A stretch of DNA of 64,000 bases. Source: Choanephora cucurbitarum (taxonomy: Eukaryota > Mucoromycota > Mucoromycetes > Mucorales > Choanephoraceae). Positions 46,374 to 57,987 of this stretch are shown in pieces. Both the position numbers and the translations under genes were made by a program. The stretch spans positions 53,339-117,338 of the forward strand of contig JAIWNI010000087.1 of assembly GCA_025331435.1 (NCBI GenBank), given 5' to 3'. Position 1 is the stretch's first letter; each line of letters opens with the position of its first letter. The notes under the pieces were generated by a model, which saw only the letters and a program-made list of their open reading frames with translations, had not been told where the DNA came from and searched no databases.

Positions 46374-48062
46374 TCATGCAAGATACAAACCCTCCCAGAG
46401 TCCTTTGCTCTCCAATTTTTTAAGACGCTTGATGTTGTTACATTTCAATTCCATTTTTGCTTTATCCATCTTAACCTCCTGTTCTTTGAACTCATCCATA
46501 CCGATTTCATGTAACCTATTTTCGATGGTCTTGTAATAACTCGGTATTCCAGATCGTATCAAGAGGATATAGATAGGACCTTGCTTGATACAGCCAAAAT
46601 TTTCCACACAGAGAGAGTCATAAGATACGCATGGCGTGTCTATTTCGATTTTATCAGAGGTACAAAGCACCAGACTCACATGTCTCAAATTAGGTGTGGA
46701 CGCAGACAATTCTTTTAGGAAGTTCGCATTGTAGCCTTCACCAGACAGAATCAAACGAGTGATTGGTAATTTGGGACCTTGATAGCCTGAAAGACAGCCA
46801 TAGTGCATACGAAGCACTTGAATGCATGTACATTGAGCCAAAAGCTGATTGTGCCTGAGGTCGATCGGGCCAATCGACAGAACATCAAGCTGATGAAGAT
46901 AGTTTCTTAGATGTGCTTGCCTGAGATTCAAACCGCTTACATCCAGAACGATATGTAGCTCTGAATGCTTTGGTTTAGAACGGTCGCGTTGGAGTTGAAA
47001 AAAGTCAGGTTGTAGATTGATCTGCACCTTTCCTTGCCATTGCATCGAGACGAATGCAAGAAACAGTTCTATGCTGTTGCTTATACCACGAAACCATATA
47101 TCAGATGTTGTTGTTGAATGGATATAGTAGGCTAACTGATGCTTCATGTCTACTGGTACCTCAAGAGGGTCTATTATTTCATCTGTGTCAGAAACGCTGT
47201 GATCCAGAGCATGAATCGTGAGCTGTTTCACTGCTGAAAACTTGCGGCAAATGTAATCCAAGCTGGCTTCTGTGAACTTTGTGACAAAGACAGAAAGATT
47301 TCTTACTGTCACGTTTGGCTTTACCTGTTTCCATCTATCTTCAGATGTGAGAAAATGATAAATTGAAAGCTGGACCTCTGTGGCATTCGGACATAAAGCA
47401 AGGATGTCATCCAATGATCCAATAGCTGCTGTTCCTTGAGAGAAGCAAATTAGATTCTTTAAGGCATTAAAGCGAGACTGCCTTGTAATGTACAAAGGTA
47501 ACTGGAAGCAATAAGGCTCAACAGACGATTCATCTATAGATGTGATATCAAACACAAAGGTTGACAGTCTATCTTGAAGTGCTGATGCTAAAGCGTAATA
47601 ATCTAATCTCGAGCTCTTGAAAAGTTCAACTTTCATGCCTGCCACAAAATCATAGCCATTCTCTATGGATGAGTCACCTATACTGTGAAGATGCTTCCAA
47701 TGACCATACTGCACCTCTTGTATGGCGGTTTGAAATAGGCGATTGGAAGTCTTTTCAGTCGCAAGGACTTTTAAATGAGGTGTCAAATGAATTAAGCTGG
47801 AATACCGTTTAGCTTCATTCAAACTGGCGTAAGTCAAGAACACTAGCTTTTGGACAAACTCTCCTAGAGGCGATGATGACAGAAGCAAACCAACAAATTC
47901 ATCTACTTTTTCTTCTGATTGTAAATAGATTGTATCGAACAAGACATGTTTTGCTGCTGCTCTCCAATGCTTAGACACAAGACTGTATTGAATCTGGGCT
48001 GTTGAGCTCAAATGACTTAGAATGATCCATTGTATTTCAAGTGGCAAGGTGCCTGCTGTCAT
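46374..48062 (-). CDS. F-box/LRR-like protein
   Basis: Single exon, 562 residues. A typical F-box opens the protein: LPLEIQWIILSHLSSTAQIQ then YSLVSKHWRAAAKHVLFDTI (about residues 6-46). The remainder has irregular leucine-rich units (VRNLSVFVTKFTEASLDYIC, VKQLTIHALDHSV, LDVSGLNLRQAHLRNYLHQL, ITRLILSGEGYNANFLKEL, LRHVSLVLCTSDKIEI) like those of the many Mucorales F-box proteins, and ends in a basic/acidic helix (EFKEQEVKMDKAKMELKCNN). Probably an SCF adaptor of unknown substrate. The start at 48062 places the F-box at the N-terminus, as is usual. It differs clearly from the F-box/LRR gene at 22 kb, which has Cys-containing LRRs. Confidence 0.82.
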   Translation of the reverse strand: MTAGTLPLEIQWIILSHLSSTAQIQYSLVSKHWRAAAKHVLFDTIYLQSEEKVDEFVGLLLSSSPLGEFVQKLVFLTYASLNEAKRYSSLIHLTPHLKVLATEKTSNRLFQTAIQEVQYGHWKHLHSIGDSSIENGYDFVAGMKVELFKSSRLDYYALASALQDRLSTFVFDITSIDESSVEPYCFQLPLYITRQSRFNALKNLICFSQGTAAIGSLDDILALCPNATEVQLSIYHFLTSEDRWKQVKPNVTVRNLSVFVTKFTEASLDYICRKFSAVKQLTIHALDHSVSDTDEIIDPLEVPVDMKHQLAYYIHSTTTSDIWFRGISNSIELFLAFVSMQWQGKVQINLQPDFFQLQRDRSKPKHSELHIVLDVSGLNLRQAHLRNYLHQLDVLSIGPIDLRHNQLLAQCTCIQVLRMHYGCLSGYQGPKLPITRLILSGEGYNANFLKELSASTPNLRHVSLVLCTSDKIEIDTPCVSYDSLCVENFGCIKQGPIYILLIRSGIPSYYKTIENRLHEIGMDEFKEQEVKMDKAKMELKCNNIKRLKKLESKGLWEGLYLA

Positions 48063-49146
48063 CTTTGATGCGTTCTAAAATAGAAAACAGAAGAGGAAAA
48101 CACCCTTTTTTTTTTAAAAAAATGATAGTATCTCTTCCCTTTTATAAAGAAAAATCTTTAGAGACAAAGAGAAACCTTGTACTTAAAATAAAGCAGCTAG
48201 CAACAATGCAATTCCGCTATTGTTTCTTTAGTATTTGTTGTCAATCGTCTTGTCAAAAAAAGCACACTTTTCTCTGACAGACGACTTTTGATATTTGCAG
48301 CACTTGCTTCATGTGTTCCAGAGTATATCTTGCCACTTTAACAAACCAGCCGAGTACTTTTACCTCCTCTCATTTGAATGTTTAATTTAAGAGTGTTTAA
48401 TATAAGAGTATGCTTAATATAAGAGTGCATTTCTCAAGACTATGAACACTCTTAAATAAAGCATCTATTGCATGACATAAACTAATTAATCCTGTTATCG
48501 TTGATTAATCTCCTTGGATAAAGTGTTTTGCATTCATTATACTCAACAAAGGATCATCTCGCATGAGCCAAGGCCTTTTTTCTTTTTCTCTTCTTTACTA
48601 TGGCAAAGGAGAGTAACAGCTTGCACGTAACTCAATATACTTATCCTTCCACTATTAAAATGATCAACAATTAAGCAAGCCAGATACACCATTGAGATAG
48701 TTCGATGAACACCCTCTTTTTTTTGGCATTGAATCTTTATTCAGCACTTGTGTTAGTAATAGTTGATATATTAGCCTTCATTCTTGTTTTCCATAGGCTA
48801 GAATCAGTTTATGTTTACAAAAAAAAAAAAGAGAAAATTACTTGGAAGCATATGTTGAAGCATAAATAGGGATAGAAACTCAGTTAGCTGTTTGACCAGA
48901 GTGAAATAAAGCCAAGGTTACAATGAATCAAGTGTTAAAGATATTGATAACAGTCTCAAGTTTGTTAGAGGCAGAGAATAACAGACTTTATCTTAGAAGC
49001 AATCTAAAAAAGAGACAACTATCAAGTCTTACTTTACTAGCTTGTTTTCAATCAAAGCCAACATTATCTGAAAATAAAGTCAAAAAGACCGTAAAGTGAC
49101 TTCTTTAAATCCCAAGTGGTTTCTTCTTTCCTCTTCTTCATTCAAG
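48063..49146. other. Divergent intergenic region between the F-box gene and SPT4
   Basis: Holds the short repeat cluster at 48381-48462 and A/T tracts; no coding signal. The last 60 bases before SPT4 are C/T-rich. Confidence 0.5.
48381..48462. repeat. Three direct and one inverted copy of a TTAATATAAGAGT-like 13-mer
   Basis: Copies begin at about 48383, 48397 and 48414 (TTAATTTAAGAGT, TTAATATAAGAGT, TTAATATAAGAGT). An inverted copy, ACACTCTTAAATAAA, lies at about 48447-48461. May be a binding-site cluster or an element scrap. Confidence 0.6.
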
Positions 49147-49671
49147 ATGTCTCAAGTTTTACCCATCGATAAAAAGCAGCTCCGCGCCTGTCTGTTATGT
49201 TCATTAATAAAGGTCGTATAGTAAAGAAGCAAAAGAAACAAGAGGCAAGCTAACGTGAGGTCATTTGGTTGTTATAGAATGCTTCACAATTCCGAGCCAA
49301 TGGATGTGAAAACTGTGAAGACATTTTACAGATGAGAGGTAGTATGGATCGTGTTTCTGAATGTACAAGTGGAAAGTTCGAAGGGTATGTTGATTTCAAC
49401 TGTATTCTATTTTTTGACTAATTGTTGTTCAACAGTGTGATAGCTTTAATGCACCCTAAAGATAGTTGGGTGGCAAGATGGCAGAGAATAGGTAAGATTT
49501 TTGGTGTAGGAATTCCAATCGGTTGTCTCTCATACTTTTTTTAAAACAGATAAATTTCATAAGGGTGTTTATGCTATTGTGGTATATGGACGAGTGCCAG
49601 AAGATGTAGAGGATGAATTGGATAGACGAGGAATTACATATAGACCCAGAGACGGAAGCATAAAAGATTGA
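49147..49671 (+). CDS. SPT4: Transcription elongation factor SPT4
   Basis: Small zinc protein that pairs with Spt5 (DSIF) to keep RNA polymerase II processive. Four exons: 49147-49212, 49278-49384, 49436-49491, 49550-49671, 116 residues, the usual size. The zinc ribbon is CLLCSLIK (C-x2-C) in exon 1 and GCENCEDIL (C-x2-C) in exon 2, followed by MRGSMDRVSECTSGKFEGVI, the conserved KDSWVARWQRI, and KGVYAIVVYGRVPEDVEDEL that forms the Spt5 contact strand. It ends GITYRPRDGSIKD. None of the exons is long enough to be seen as an ORF by itself, and the match to SPT4 rests on these conserved blocks in the right order. Confidence 0.95.
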
Positions 49672-49715
49672 TCTTATACGCCAGTATAATCAAAATAAAC
49701 ACTTTTTTTTTTAAT

Positions 49716-49880
49716 ATGTATGCAAAAAGGCATGCTCCTTATGCTGGAGACGCTGATGATTGGGTTTATTTGTTAGTACCTTTTGATAGAATCCCTAAAC
49801 TCTATCTGTGGAGCGATCCTAAAGATGAAGCATATGTAGGCTGGCTTTCAATGGCGTGCATATACTTCTTTCATCATTAA
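49716..49880 (+). CDS. Possible 54-residue peptide downstream of SPT4
   Basis: A frame starting 45 bases after the SPT4 stop reads MYAKRHAPYAGDADDWVYLL, VPFDRIPKLYLWSDPKDEAY, VGWLSMACIYFFHH. The first 45 residues are markedly protein-like (Trp, Tyr, Pro and acidic residues in plausible order) in a region otherwise AT-only. It may be an exon fragment of a decayed gene or a small ORF in the SPT4 3' UTR. No family is recognised. Confidence 0.3.
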   Translation: MYAKRHAPYAGDADDWVYLLVPFDRIPKLYLWSDPKDEAYVGWLSMACIYFFHH

Positions 49881-50069
49881 AAAAAAAAAAACTTGCTCTC
49901 TTTAAAAGTCCTTTGAATCAACAAAAGGTTACTTCAATTGCTTTAAAGAATGCCATTATTTTTTATTTTTTTATTTTTTATTTTAAATTATGTAAACATA
50001 TATCTTCTATGCGTATATGTATATATGCATGCGTATAAACAGTTGATATATGTAGGTGTGTTTATAAGC

Positions 50070-51350
50070 TTAGCATCCCACACTTTCAGTGGAAGACTCA
50101 TTGGTTTGCTGCCAATTCAATAATGAATGTTGTTTGGTATCATGATAAGGTTTGTTGGTATCTGTTGCTGATGCGTTTGAGGATGAAGAAGGTGAACTGT
50201 TGTCACGAATGAGGTCTACAAGTGAATATCTTTCTTGATGATGCATGAAGTTGTCTAATTGATGATGTTGTGGTTGAGCATGGCCATACTTTGAGTCCCG
50301 CTTTTCATGTGTCTTTTTGTGTTGTGCTAGATTGTCTGATCGACTGAATGCCTTTGAGCAACCTGGGAAGTTGCATTCAAAGGGCTGTTCTTGCGTGTGA
50401 ATACGGGTATGTCTCTTGAGATGTTCTAGTCGACGAAACCTTTTGTCGCAGTTAGGATGCGTACATGGATGTGGCTTTCTTTGGCTTTCATCTTCTACTA
50501 CCTCAATTTTAAGTTTATTGCACATGGAAGGAGTAGGACTGTAGCTTGCAGATGACTGTTGAATGGGGGATGGTTGTGGGACAGGTTGAATAGGCGATTG
50601 TTGTTGTTGAGGGGGGTATTGGTTCATAAGTGTATGCTCTTTATGTAAAAGACCAAATGGACTCTGTTGATGTGGATAACAAGGATGAGCAAAGGTAGTC
50701 TTGTTTTCTTTTGTGGTAAATGGAGTATGAGCCATAGGTGTATCATTTTGTGGTTGTGGTTGTTGTTGCTTTTGTCGAGCAAATGCCTTCTTTTCATGTG
50801 TACGATAATGTGCATGAAAATTATCTGATCGACTGAATCGCTTACCACAACCAGGATGAGGACAGACATGAGGTCGTTCACCTGTATGGACCAACATATG
50901 TCGCTTTAGATGTTCAAACCTTTTAAAACTCCATGAACAATCAGGAAAGGTACAGGCATGTTTGTTTTGCTTAGTAGGTTGTTTTCTACTGCCAGAGGGA
51001 GACATGGATACTCTGTTGGTCATGGTGCTGGGTATAAGCACAGGTGATCTCTGTGAAGGTGTTGTACTTGTGCCTGGCATCTGTGCTGGAATTAAGCCCT
51101 GATGATGATGAGGGAGAGGGTAATGTTGTTGGTATATAGAATGTTGATTCATCCAAGGATCCACTGGATAAGATGGACGATGATAATGATTGGAAGGGTA
51201 TGAGCTTAGATCAGTAGAATGTCTCTTATCAAATGGATGATGCTGAGATAGTGCGGGTGTCAAAGGTGGTGACAGTACTGTTTCATGCGAAGGAGGGCAA
51301 AGAGAACCTCTTCTGGAGACAGAGTCAATGCAATAATTGTTAGAATTCAT
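50070..51350 (-). CDS. C2H2 zinc-finger transcription factor with two duplicated finger pairs
   Basis: Single exon, 426 residues. Four C2H2 fingers in two pairs: about 133-155 ([19 protein letters not shown]), 163-185 ([19 protein letters not shown]), 296-318 ([19 protein letters not shown]) and 326-348 ([19 protein letters not shown]), each pair joined by a HTxExP-type linker. The FxRxEHLKRH...FSRSDNLxxH pairing is shared with fungal stress and Ste12/Msn2-type regulators, but the protein lacks other domains of those families. Between and outside the pairs lie long Gln/Pro/His/Ser-rich regions, typical of activation domains. The start at 51350 follows a GAAAA-rich (leader pyrimidine) stretch. 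A 2.25-kb divergent intergenic region separates it from glutathione synthetase, consistent with a heavily regulated promoter. Confidence 0.9.
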   Translation of the reverse strand: MNSNNYCIDSVSRRGSLCPPSHETVLSPPLTPALSQHHPFDKRHSTDLSSYPSNHYHRPSYPVDPWMNQHSIYQQHYPLPHHHQGLIPAQMPGTSTTPSQRSPVLIPSTMTNRVSMSPSGSRKQPTKQNKHACTFPDCSWSFKRFEHLKRHMLVHTGERPHVCPHPGCGKRFSRSDNFHAHYRTHEKKAFARQKQQQPQPQNDTPMAHTPFTTKENKTTFAHPCYPHQQSPFGLLHKEHTLMNQYPPQQQQSPIQPVPQPSPIQQSSASYSPTPSMCNKLKIEVVEDESQRKPHPCTHPNCDKRFRRLEHLKRHTRIHTQEQPFECNFPGCSKAFSRSDNLAQHKKTHEKRDSKYGHAQPQHHQLDNFMHHQERYSLVDLIRDNSSPSSSSNASATDTNKPYHDTKQHSLLNWQQTNESSTESVGC

Positions 51351-53604
51351 CTTGTGAAGAGTAAAAAAAAGAAAGAAAGAAAGCGAAAGAAAGAAAAGAA
51401 AAGAAAAGAAATAGACTAAGTTTATTTTTTTTTTATGTAATCAAATGAAGTCGATCGATGATGGTAAGGCACTATATATAGTCATATTGGTTTTTTCTTT
51501 TTGCATGGGATCAGTTCTAAACAAATCCTTATAAGTGAAAGATGTTAGGCACACATACTTTTCTTTGTCTTATTTCCTTTTTTATCCTTTCTGTTCCTTT
51601 TTACTTATTGACTTTTCCTTTTTATTCAATTACTCTTTTGAATAGAAAAAGAAAAAAGCTTTCTTTCCACACATTATTTTCTTTATTTCCTCCTAAAATT
51701 CACTCCTTTTTTTTTTCTTGTTTATATGCACCTTATTGCATATTCGTCATTTTTAGTCACGTTTTAAGACAATCTCTCTCTTTTATGAAGAGTGCTTAAA
51801 TGGATAGACCTTCTTCTTTTGATGTGTCCTATCAACCAAGAATATTTCAATAGAAGGTACCTGTTGTATGATTTAAAATAAGAGTAGTAGTGCTTAGTTG
51901 AAATCTATATTCTCTCCCCCCAAAAAAAAGAAAGAGTGTTTTGGCTACAAGAGAATCTTTTATAGCAATTTGCCGATGCTCCTTCTCTTTACACCTTTCT
52001 CCTTTTCTTTGTCTCCTACTGTAGTACAGACCAGTTTGTACGATAGAAGAGTGTGATTGGGAGATACCCCCCCCCCCCTTTCTTTCATCTTGTTTTCCTC
52101 TCCCTTTAAAATAACCAATAAGCTACAATAGAGATATAACTTTAAATTTGCATGATTTAACTTGAATTGAAAATAGTAACTGTATCATGACCTAGACACT
52201 TTTGTTTAAGGAGAGGGAGAGGGGGGAGGTTTGCAGAAATACTTAAGGAGTTGTTCAACATTAAATTAACCAAGATTGACATTACAAAATATTCAAATAA
52301 TGATAGAACAGAGTGAGTGTATATTTTTTTTTCTATTTAAAAAAGAATGGTGAATACCAAGTTCATTTCTTTTATTTTTTTCATTGTAATTCTATACAAG
52401 TTTAAGGTACTAAGAAGAATATTGAATTGTCTGTACATTCCTTCAAGTGTATAATTATTCATGAACAATAAATGTGGATTTTTTCTCTTGGGTTGAATTA
52501 AGCAAAAGAAAACAATGAAATGAATGTAAATACAGTTAATTGCTTTTTTACTTCTTTAGGTGAAGGAGGAGTTTACTTCTCTTACAAGTAGTGTGAAATG
52601 AAATACACAGTATCATCTTTCTTTCTTTTTTTGAGTTTAGCATATACTTTGTGTTGTCCAATGAAACTTCTTTGTAAACATGAGTCATCTATCATACTCA
52701 AGATCTTATACACGTATTTCCTTAAAGTGTTACATGTAATTCAAATGGCTGAATAGAGGGTATGGAGCGTGTCCTTGATCGTATATTTTCTTAATGATCT
52801 ACTTTATACAATTGTCTTCCAGAGTATTCTTTCTTGTCAAGATCTTCAGGGACTAGTTTCAGAACAATAAATAAAGTAGTGTTTCAGATTTAAACTTAGG
52901 TCTTGTTAGTAACAGTCAATTCACTTGAGTTGTCAGGACAAAAGAAAAGAGAAAGGCAACATCACTTGTTTTCTAAACAAACGTAAGACTATCTCTGATC
53001 TACAGTCTGAATATAGACTGCCTATGTTCTTTACTTATCATAAGAATTGTAGCTGTTCAAAAACGCCTAGTTAACAGCAGTGAGATCATTACCTATCCTA
53101 GTTGAATCAAATTGTATGATATCCATTGACAGATTAAACTTTTTTTTATGATGGTCACGCATATCTTAAATGTAAATCATATAGAAACTCCTTTGTTGAT
53201 AAGAACTATGTATTCTGTACACTACGAAAAGAAACTCATGCAGGGATGAAAATAGAGGAGGATAATGAAACTATAGTTTATTTTGGATATAGCTACTGAA
53301 GAACGCACTAAATTAAATAGACCTTATAACAGGGAGAACTCTCCTTTGACAACACGACCTTCTAAAAGATGGTTGGGATTTAAGCTTTCCCTTTTTTAGG
53401 GGGGGGAGAATATGTGTCAAAACTGCATCTTTGTCTAGTCAATGTAATAGAACCTTATAGAAAACTTGGAGTGTAAATACTTAAATTATGCTACCTTGTC
53501 CTCTTACCTTAGGAGTTTTAAAAAGACTTTGTAATTTTTGTGAATTAATCAGCAACTTCTCTCTTTTTTTCTTCTTCTTTTTTTTTCTTTATTTCTTTTG
53601 TATC
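51351..53604. other. Long divergent intergenic region (2.25 kb) of the C2H2 regulator and glutathione synthetase
   Basis: No gene. It contains pyrimidine-rich leaders at both ends, a run of ten C at about 52069-52078, a G-run at 53400, and several AT-rich stretches. The plus frame 51542-51799 is just translated T-rich sequence. An unusually long upstream region is common for fungal regulatory genes. Confidence 0.55.
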
Positions 53605-55442
53605 ATGTATCCACCACAGACAGACCTTGAACAGACTGTTTCTTTAGCTATCGATTGGGCTCTCTCTCACGGTCTTGTTGTGCGACCTCCTGTAGACAAA
53701 CAAGTCCATTTTACAAACAACGCAGCTGTCACTCATGCCCCTTTTTCCCTTTATCCTACCCCTTTTCCTCGTGGTGAATATGAAAAAGCCAAAGCATTAC
53801 AGGCACCTTGGAACGCACTTATTCATCAAATGAGTCGAGATGATAGTTTGATAGAAGAAACCATGGAAACGTAATGATTTCAACTATTTAAAATAAGGAA
53901 TTCTATTAAACTGATTTTTTGATTAGTTTATCTAAACTGGATGATTTCATGAATCAGTTATATCACATCTATTTGACAGTGACAAAGGAAGGCATTGTAC
54001 AGGTAAAAGAGACCAGATTAAGGAGAGGGTGGGTATAAGCACACCTGTTAATATGTTGATCCTAGACTGCTAGTTTAGGTATTCATCGTAATGACTATCT
54101 GTTACATGCTGAAGAAGGTGCAGGCGCGAAATCTGCAAAGATTCAACAAGTCGAATTCAATACAATTTCAGCTAGTTTCATGAGTCTGAGTCATAGAACA
54201 AGTGAACTTCATCGGTAATTTCTCTCAAAAATAAGAAAGATATCTGAATCTAACATAGATGGTAGCTATCTCTTATCTACTTTAAAAGGATATGCAGGAG
54301 GTCAAATCAAAATGGATCAATTGCCTGTAAATAAGGCCATCGATACTATTGCCAATGGATTGGCTGTTGGTTGGAAACACTATAATAAGCCCAGGTATAT
54401 TTCATAATTGGATAGGTGAACAAGTAAACAGTCCAGTTGACCCATGTTATTATTCAACCTTAGTGCTTATGTAGCCATGATTGTTCAACCAGGTGAACGT
54501 AATGCATTTGATCAACGCTGGATTGAATACAAGCTTTTGGAAGAGTAAGTACTTTCGAATGAGCACGACATTGTACTCACCCTAGTGATAGTCACAACAT
54601 ACATCTTGTCAGACTCTCATTGGAAGATATTGCCGATAGAGCCACACTGGATCCTGAAACAAAGGCATTGATCATGTAAGTGTATTCATTTAAAAAAGTC
54701 GAATCCATAGGAAGTGACCGATCTGTATTGTAGCGACGACCTTGAGATTGCTGTCACTTACTATCGTGCTGGTTATGGTCCTGAGGATTATCATAGTCAA
54801 AAGGAATGGGATGCCAGATTGATGATTGAACGATCCTTATCGATCAAATGCCCTACAGTGGCTTATCAGCTTGTGGGATCCAAGAAAGTACAACAGGTCT
54901 TGGCTGAACCCGGTCGCCTAGAGCGTTATGTCGATCAACAGACAGCAGAGGCCATACGTGAGTCATTTGCTGGACTATACCCATTAGACAGCAGTCCTGA
55001 AGGGATGGCTGCTTATGAAAGGGCCTTGTCTCAACCTGACAATCTGGTGATGAAACCACAGAGAGAAGGCGGCGGTCATAACATCTATGGTCAGGATATC
55101 CTGGCTGAATTAAAGCGATTGAGTCCCGAGGAGAGAAATGCCTATATCCTGATGGACCTGATCCGTAGTCCTCCTTTAGATAACTACATGGTGCGTGAAG
55201 GACAGGTCATAACAGGTCAAGTTGTTAGTGAACTTGGTATTTATGGTATCTTTTTAGGGTAAGTTGAGTTATCCTTGTTTTCTTTTATGTGCTGATTTCT
55301 TATCGTGGCTGGATATAGTGATGGTGACAAAGAACTCTTCAATCATACAGACGGTCATTTGTTGAGAACAAAAGCGATCACGACTCGTGAAGGTGGTGTG
55401 GCTGCTGGATTTGCTGTGATTGATAGTCCTTTACTTGTTTGA
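53605..55442 (+). CDS. GSH2: Glutathione synthetase (eukaryotic GSH2/GSS)
   Basis: ATP-dependent ligation of gamma-glutamylcysteine with glycine, the second step of glutathione synthesis, in the cytosol. Eight exons: 53605-53870, 53927-54002, 54066-54214, 54266-54394, 54464-54544, 54613-54675, 54734-55258, 55319-55442, 470 residues, the family's normal length. Landmarks: LGIHRNDYLLHAEEG with the substrate/Mg-binding region IQQVEFNTISASF, VAMIVQPGERNAFDQRWIEY, LEIAVTYYRAGYGPEDY, RLMIERSLSIKCPTVAYQLV, the glycine-rich ATP loop KPQREGGGHNIYG, and the C-terminal TREGGVAAGFAVIDSPLL. The start MYPPQTDLEQTVSLAIDWAL matches the eukaryotic N-terminus. Five of the seven introns are phase 2. Confidence 0.95.
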
Positions 55443-56167
55443 GTTAACTACAGACATAACTCAAGTAGAATGGCTCTTTTCTTTTCTTTTAGGCTTGATG
55501 TAATTATAAATTATCTAATAAAAGTTCAAATCAGTCTCGTCTAATAAACGCATGAAAGATTACCCGAGTCCTGGCGTGATCATCGTACTTTAATTCAAAT
55601 ACGTCTAGAGAGTGTATTAGTGTATCTCATTTATGCATCGATATATCAAACATACATGCAAAAACTACTTTGGCCTGTAAAATACTTGATTACAAACAGT
55701 CGATATTAAAAAAAACAAACATGGATACGTATTTATACATAATGGCCATATGTACTTTAAGGACATAACAAGCTGAAAAGAGAATCATACTCATCAACTT
55801 GCTCTTATCCAGAAAAAAAAAGAGAATCTTTCTCCTTTTTTCTCAAGTAGACACAATGTGCTGTCTTGACTAGAGACCTCTCAGGCAAAACAGAGCCTAG
55901 TTGTACAGTCACATTTGCCTCCCAACTCAATGTCAGGCAACCAAGTAACATGCGTCTCTTCTTAACTATCATAACGATTGAGGTATGCGATATATCGCTT
56001 TGATCCGCAGTTACTGATATTTGAAAAGGGCTTGATGTAAGACACCTATCTCTCCTGCATTAAGCAGGTCTCATTGAGAGAGAAAGAGCAAAAGGGCATC
56101 TGATGAATAACAATATACAAGTGATATAAAGAGCTCAAGAGGGACAGATCATACTTTCATTTAAACG
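55443..56167. other. Intergenic region; promoter of the multicopper oxidase
   Basis: No coding signal. The GSH2 3' end and the oxidase promoter share this 725 bp on the same strand. Confidence 0.5.
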
Positions 56168-57987
56168 ATGCTTCTTTTGTCTCTTGCCTATCTACTGATA
56201 GCAGTCGTATCGCCTGTATTACTTTGGCCAGACACCGATGTCAAGGAATTCACACTTCATATACAGCGTACCCAACTGAACCCTGATTGCTTCCATCAAT
56301 CCTACAGTGCCTTTCATGTCAACGGTCAATTCCCTGCCCCTCTTATTCGGGTCGTCAGAGGCGATCGTGTTCGATTGATTGTTGAGAACGATGCCTCCAA
56401 TAATGTATCGACTGCCATTCATATCCATGGTATCTATCAATACTATTCAAACCATGCGGATGGTGTTCCCGAAATCAATCAGGTCGCCATTCGCCCAGGC
56501 AAGCGATTTGTTCAAGAGTTTCGGGTGATTAACCAGACAGGCACCTTCTTTTACCATGCTCATGTTGCCACCCAAGACGATTCAGTTCAGGGCCCGTTTA
56601 TTGTCTATGACTCTCAGGCATCACTGGAGGGCAAGACTTCAGATGGACCCTATCCTTATGATCATGAACATATCTTACAATGGAGTGACTGGTGGCATCA
56701 ATCGCTTGATGACCGAGCAGCCTATTATATGAGTCCCAACTTCGGTAACGATCAAGGTCCCGATAGCGTACTCTTGAATGGCCAAGGTGTGTATCCTAAT
56801 GCGACCATCACCAAAGACTGCAAAGGGTATCGCTATTTTGATGTCTTACCCAACAGACTCTATCGACTGAGGAATATTGGTGGCATGACATTCCGTGACA
56901 TTGAGATTTCTATCAAAGATCATGGTATGCAATTGATTGAGATTGATGGTGAATATGTGAAACCGTACAATCTGTCATCGATCGTGATGGGTCCTGGCCA
57001 ACGCATGTCTGTTCTCGTTCGTACCGGCAATCACCCTCCCGGCAGTCTCTTTCCTATCCTGACCCAATACAGATGGCGTCAAGATGCACTTAATCCCGGA
57101 TATACACAATCGGGCTATGGCTATCTGAGATACGTAGACCCTCAAGATGATTGCAAGAACCATCCAGAGGAAAAGACGGACGGACCAAAGCACGAGAAAG
57201 ACACGATTCGTCTATTGGAAAGACCAGAGACACCCACATACAATGCAAGTGCTCAAGTACCAGGCTGGGTCCTGCCTTATATCAAGCCATGGAAACAACC
57301 TTCAAGCTCTATTCTGACGGCCAAGGCAGACCGTACGATCCTCATCAGTATGCATGACATCAGACTGCCGGATGGCTCTCGTCGCTTTGTCAATGATGGT
57401 CGGCCGTACAACCGTCATCCATGGGGAAATGCATCTGTCTCATTACTGGACATGGTACAGAAGGATCCTGAAGTGGGAACCCTTGATAGACATGATGGTT
57501 ATTCAAGCAGACACCGAACATACCCTTTGAAACTGAACCAGATAGTCGATCTGGTCTTTCAAAACTACTTTTTGCCTCCTCCTGCACCGCCTAAACTCTG
57601 TGTCCTTCATCCTTGGCATACACATGGTTATTCTCACTATCTGATGGCAGAAGGTCCTGGAGACTATGATCCTGTTGCACACAAAGATTTGGTGACGTTT
57701 GATACACCGTTATATAAAGACGTCAGTGTTGTTTATCCTGTACCCAAGAACAAATCGAAAGGCTGTGGATGGACAAAGATTCGAATCTTTACTGTAAGTT
57801 GTCTCTGCTCCTACTTGTCTACATGTTGAATTGACCTTCTTTTCTCTCATAGAACAATCCTGGTGTTTGGGCTGTTCATTGCCATATAACAGCACACATG
57901 ATGCAAGGCAAGATGATTGTATTAGAAGTTGCACCTGAAGAACTAACATCCAAGAAAGAGGAAACGATTTCTGATGACTCATGTTAA
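56168..57987 (+). CDS. Secreted multicopper oxidase (laccase/ascorbate-oxidase type)
   Basis: Oxidises a substrate (phenols, ascorbate, metal ions or other donors; not decidable here) and reduces O2 to water. Two exons, 56168-57793 and 57853-57987, 586 residues, with a signal peptide (MLLLSLAYLLIAVVSPVLLW). Three cupredoxin domains carry all copper motifs: HIHG (85-88), YHAH (129-132), HPWHTHGYSH (481-490) and HCHITAHMMQGKM (551-563), so T1, T2 and T3 histidines and the T1 Cys (552) are present. The residue ten after that Cys, where Met, Leu or Phe usually sits as T1 axial position, is Lys 562, with Met 563 beside it. Fet3-type iron ligands and a transmembrane helix were not recognised, which argues against a Fet3 ferroxidase. 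Confidence 0.93.

Noticed and set aside
51542..51799. 85-residue plus frame rich in Phe/Leu/Ser
   Set aside because: Translated pyrimidine-rich tract without protein-like composition, within a promoter.
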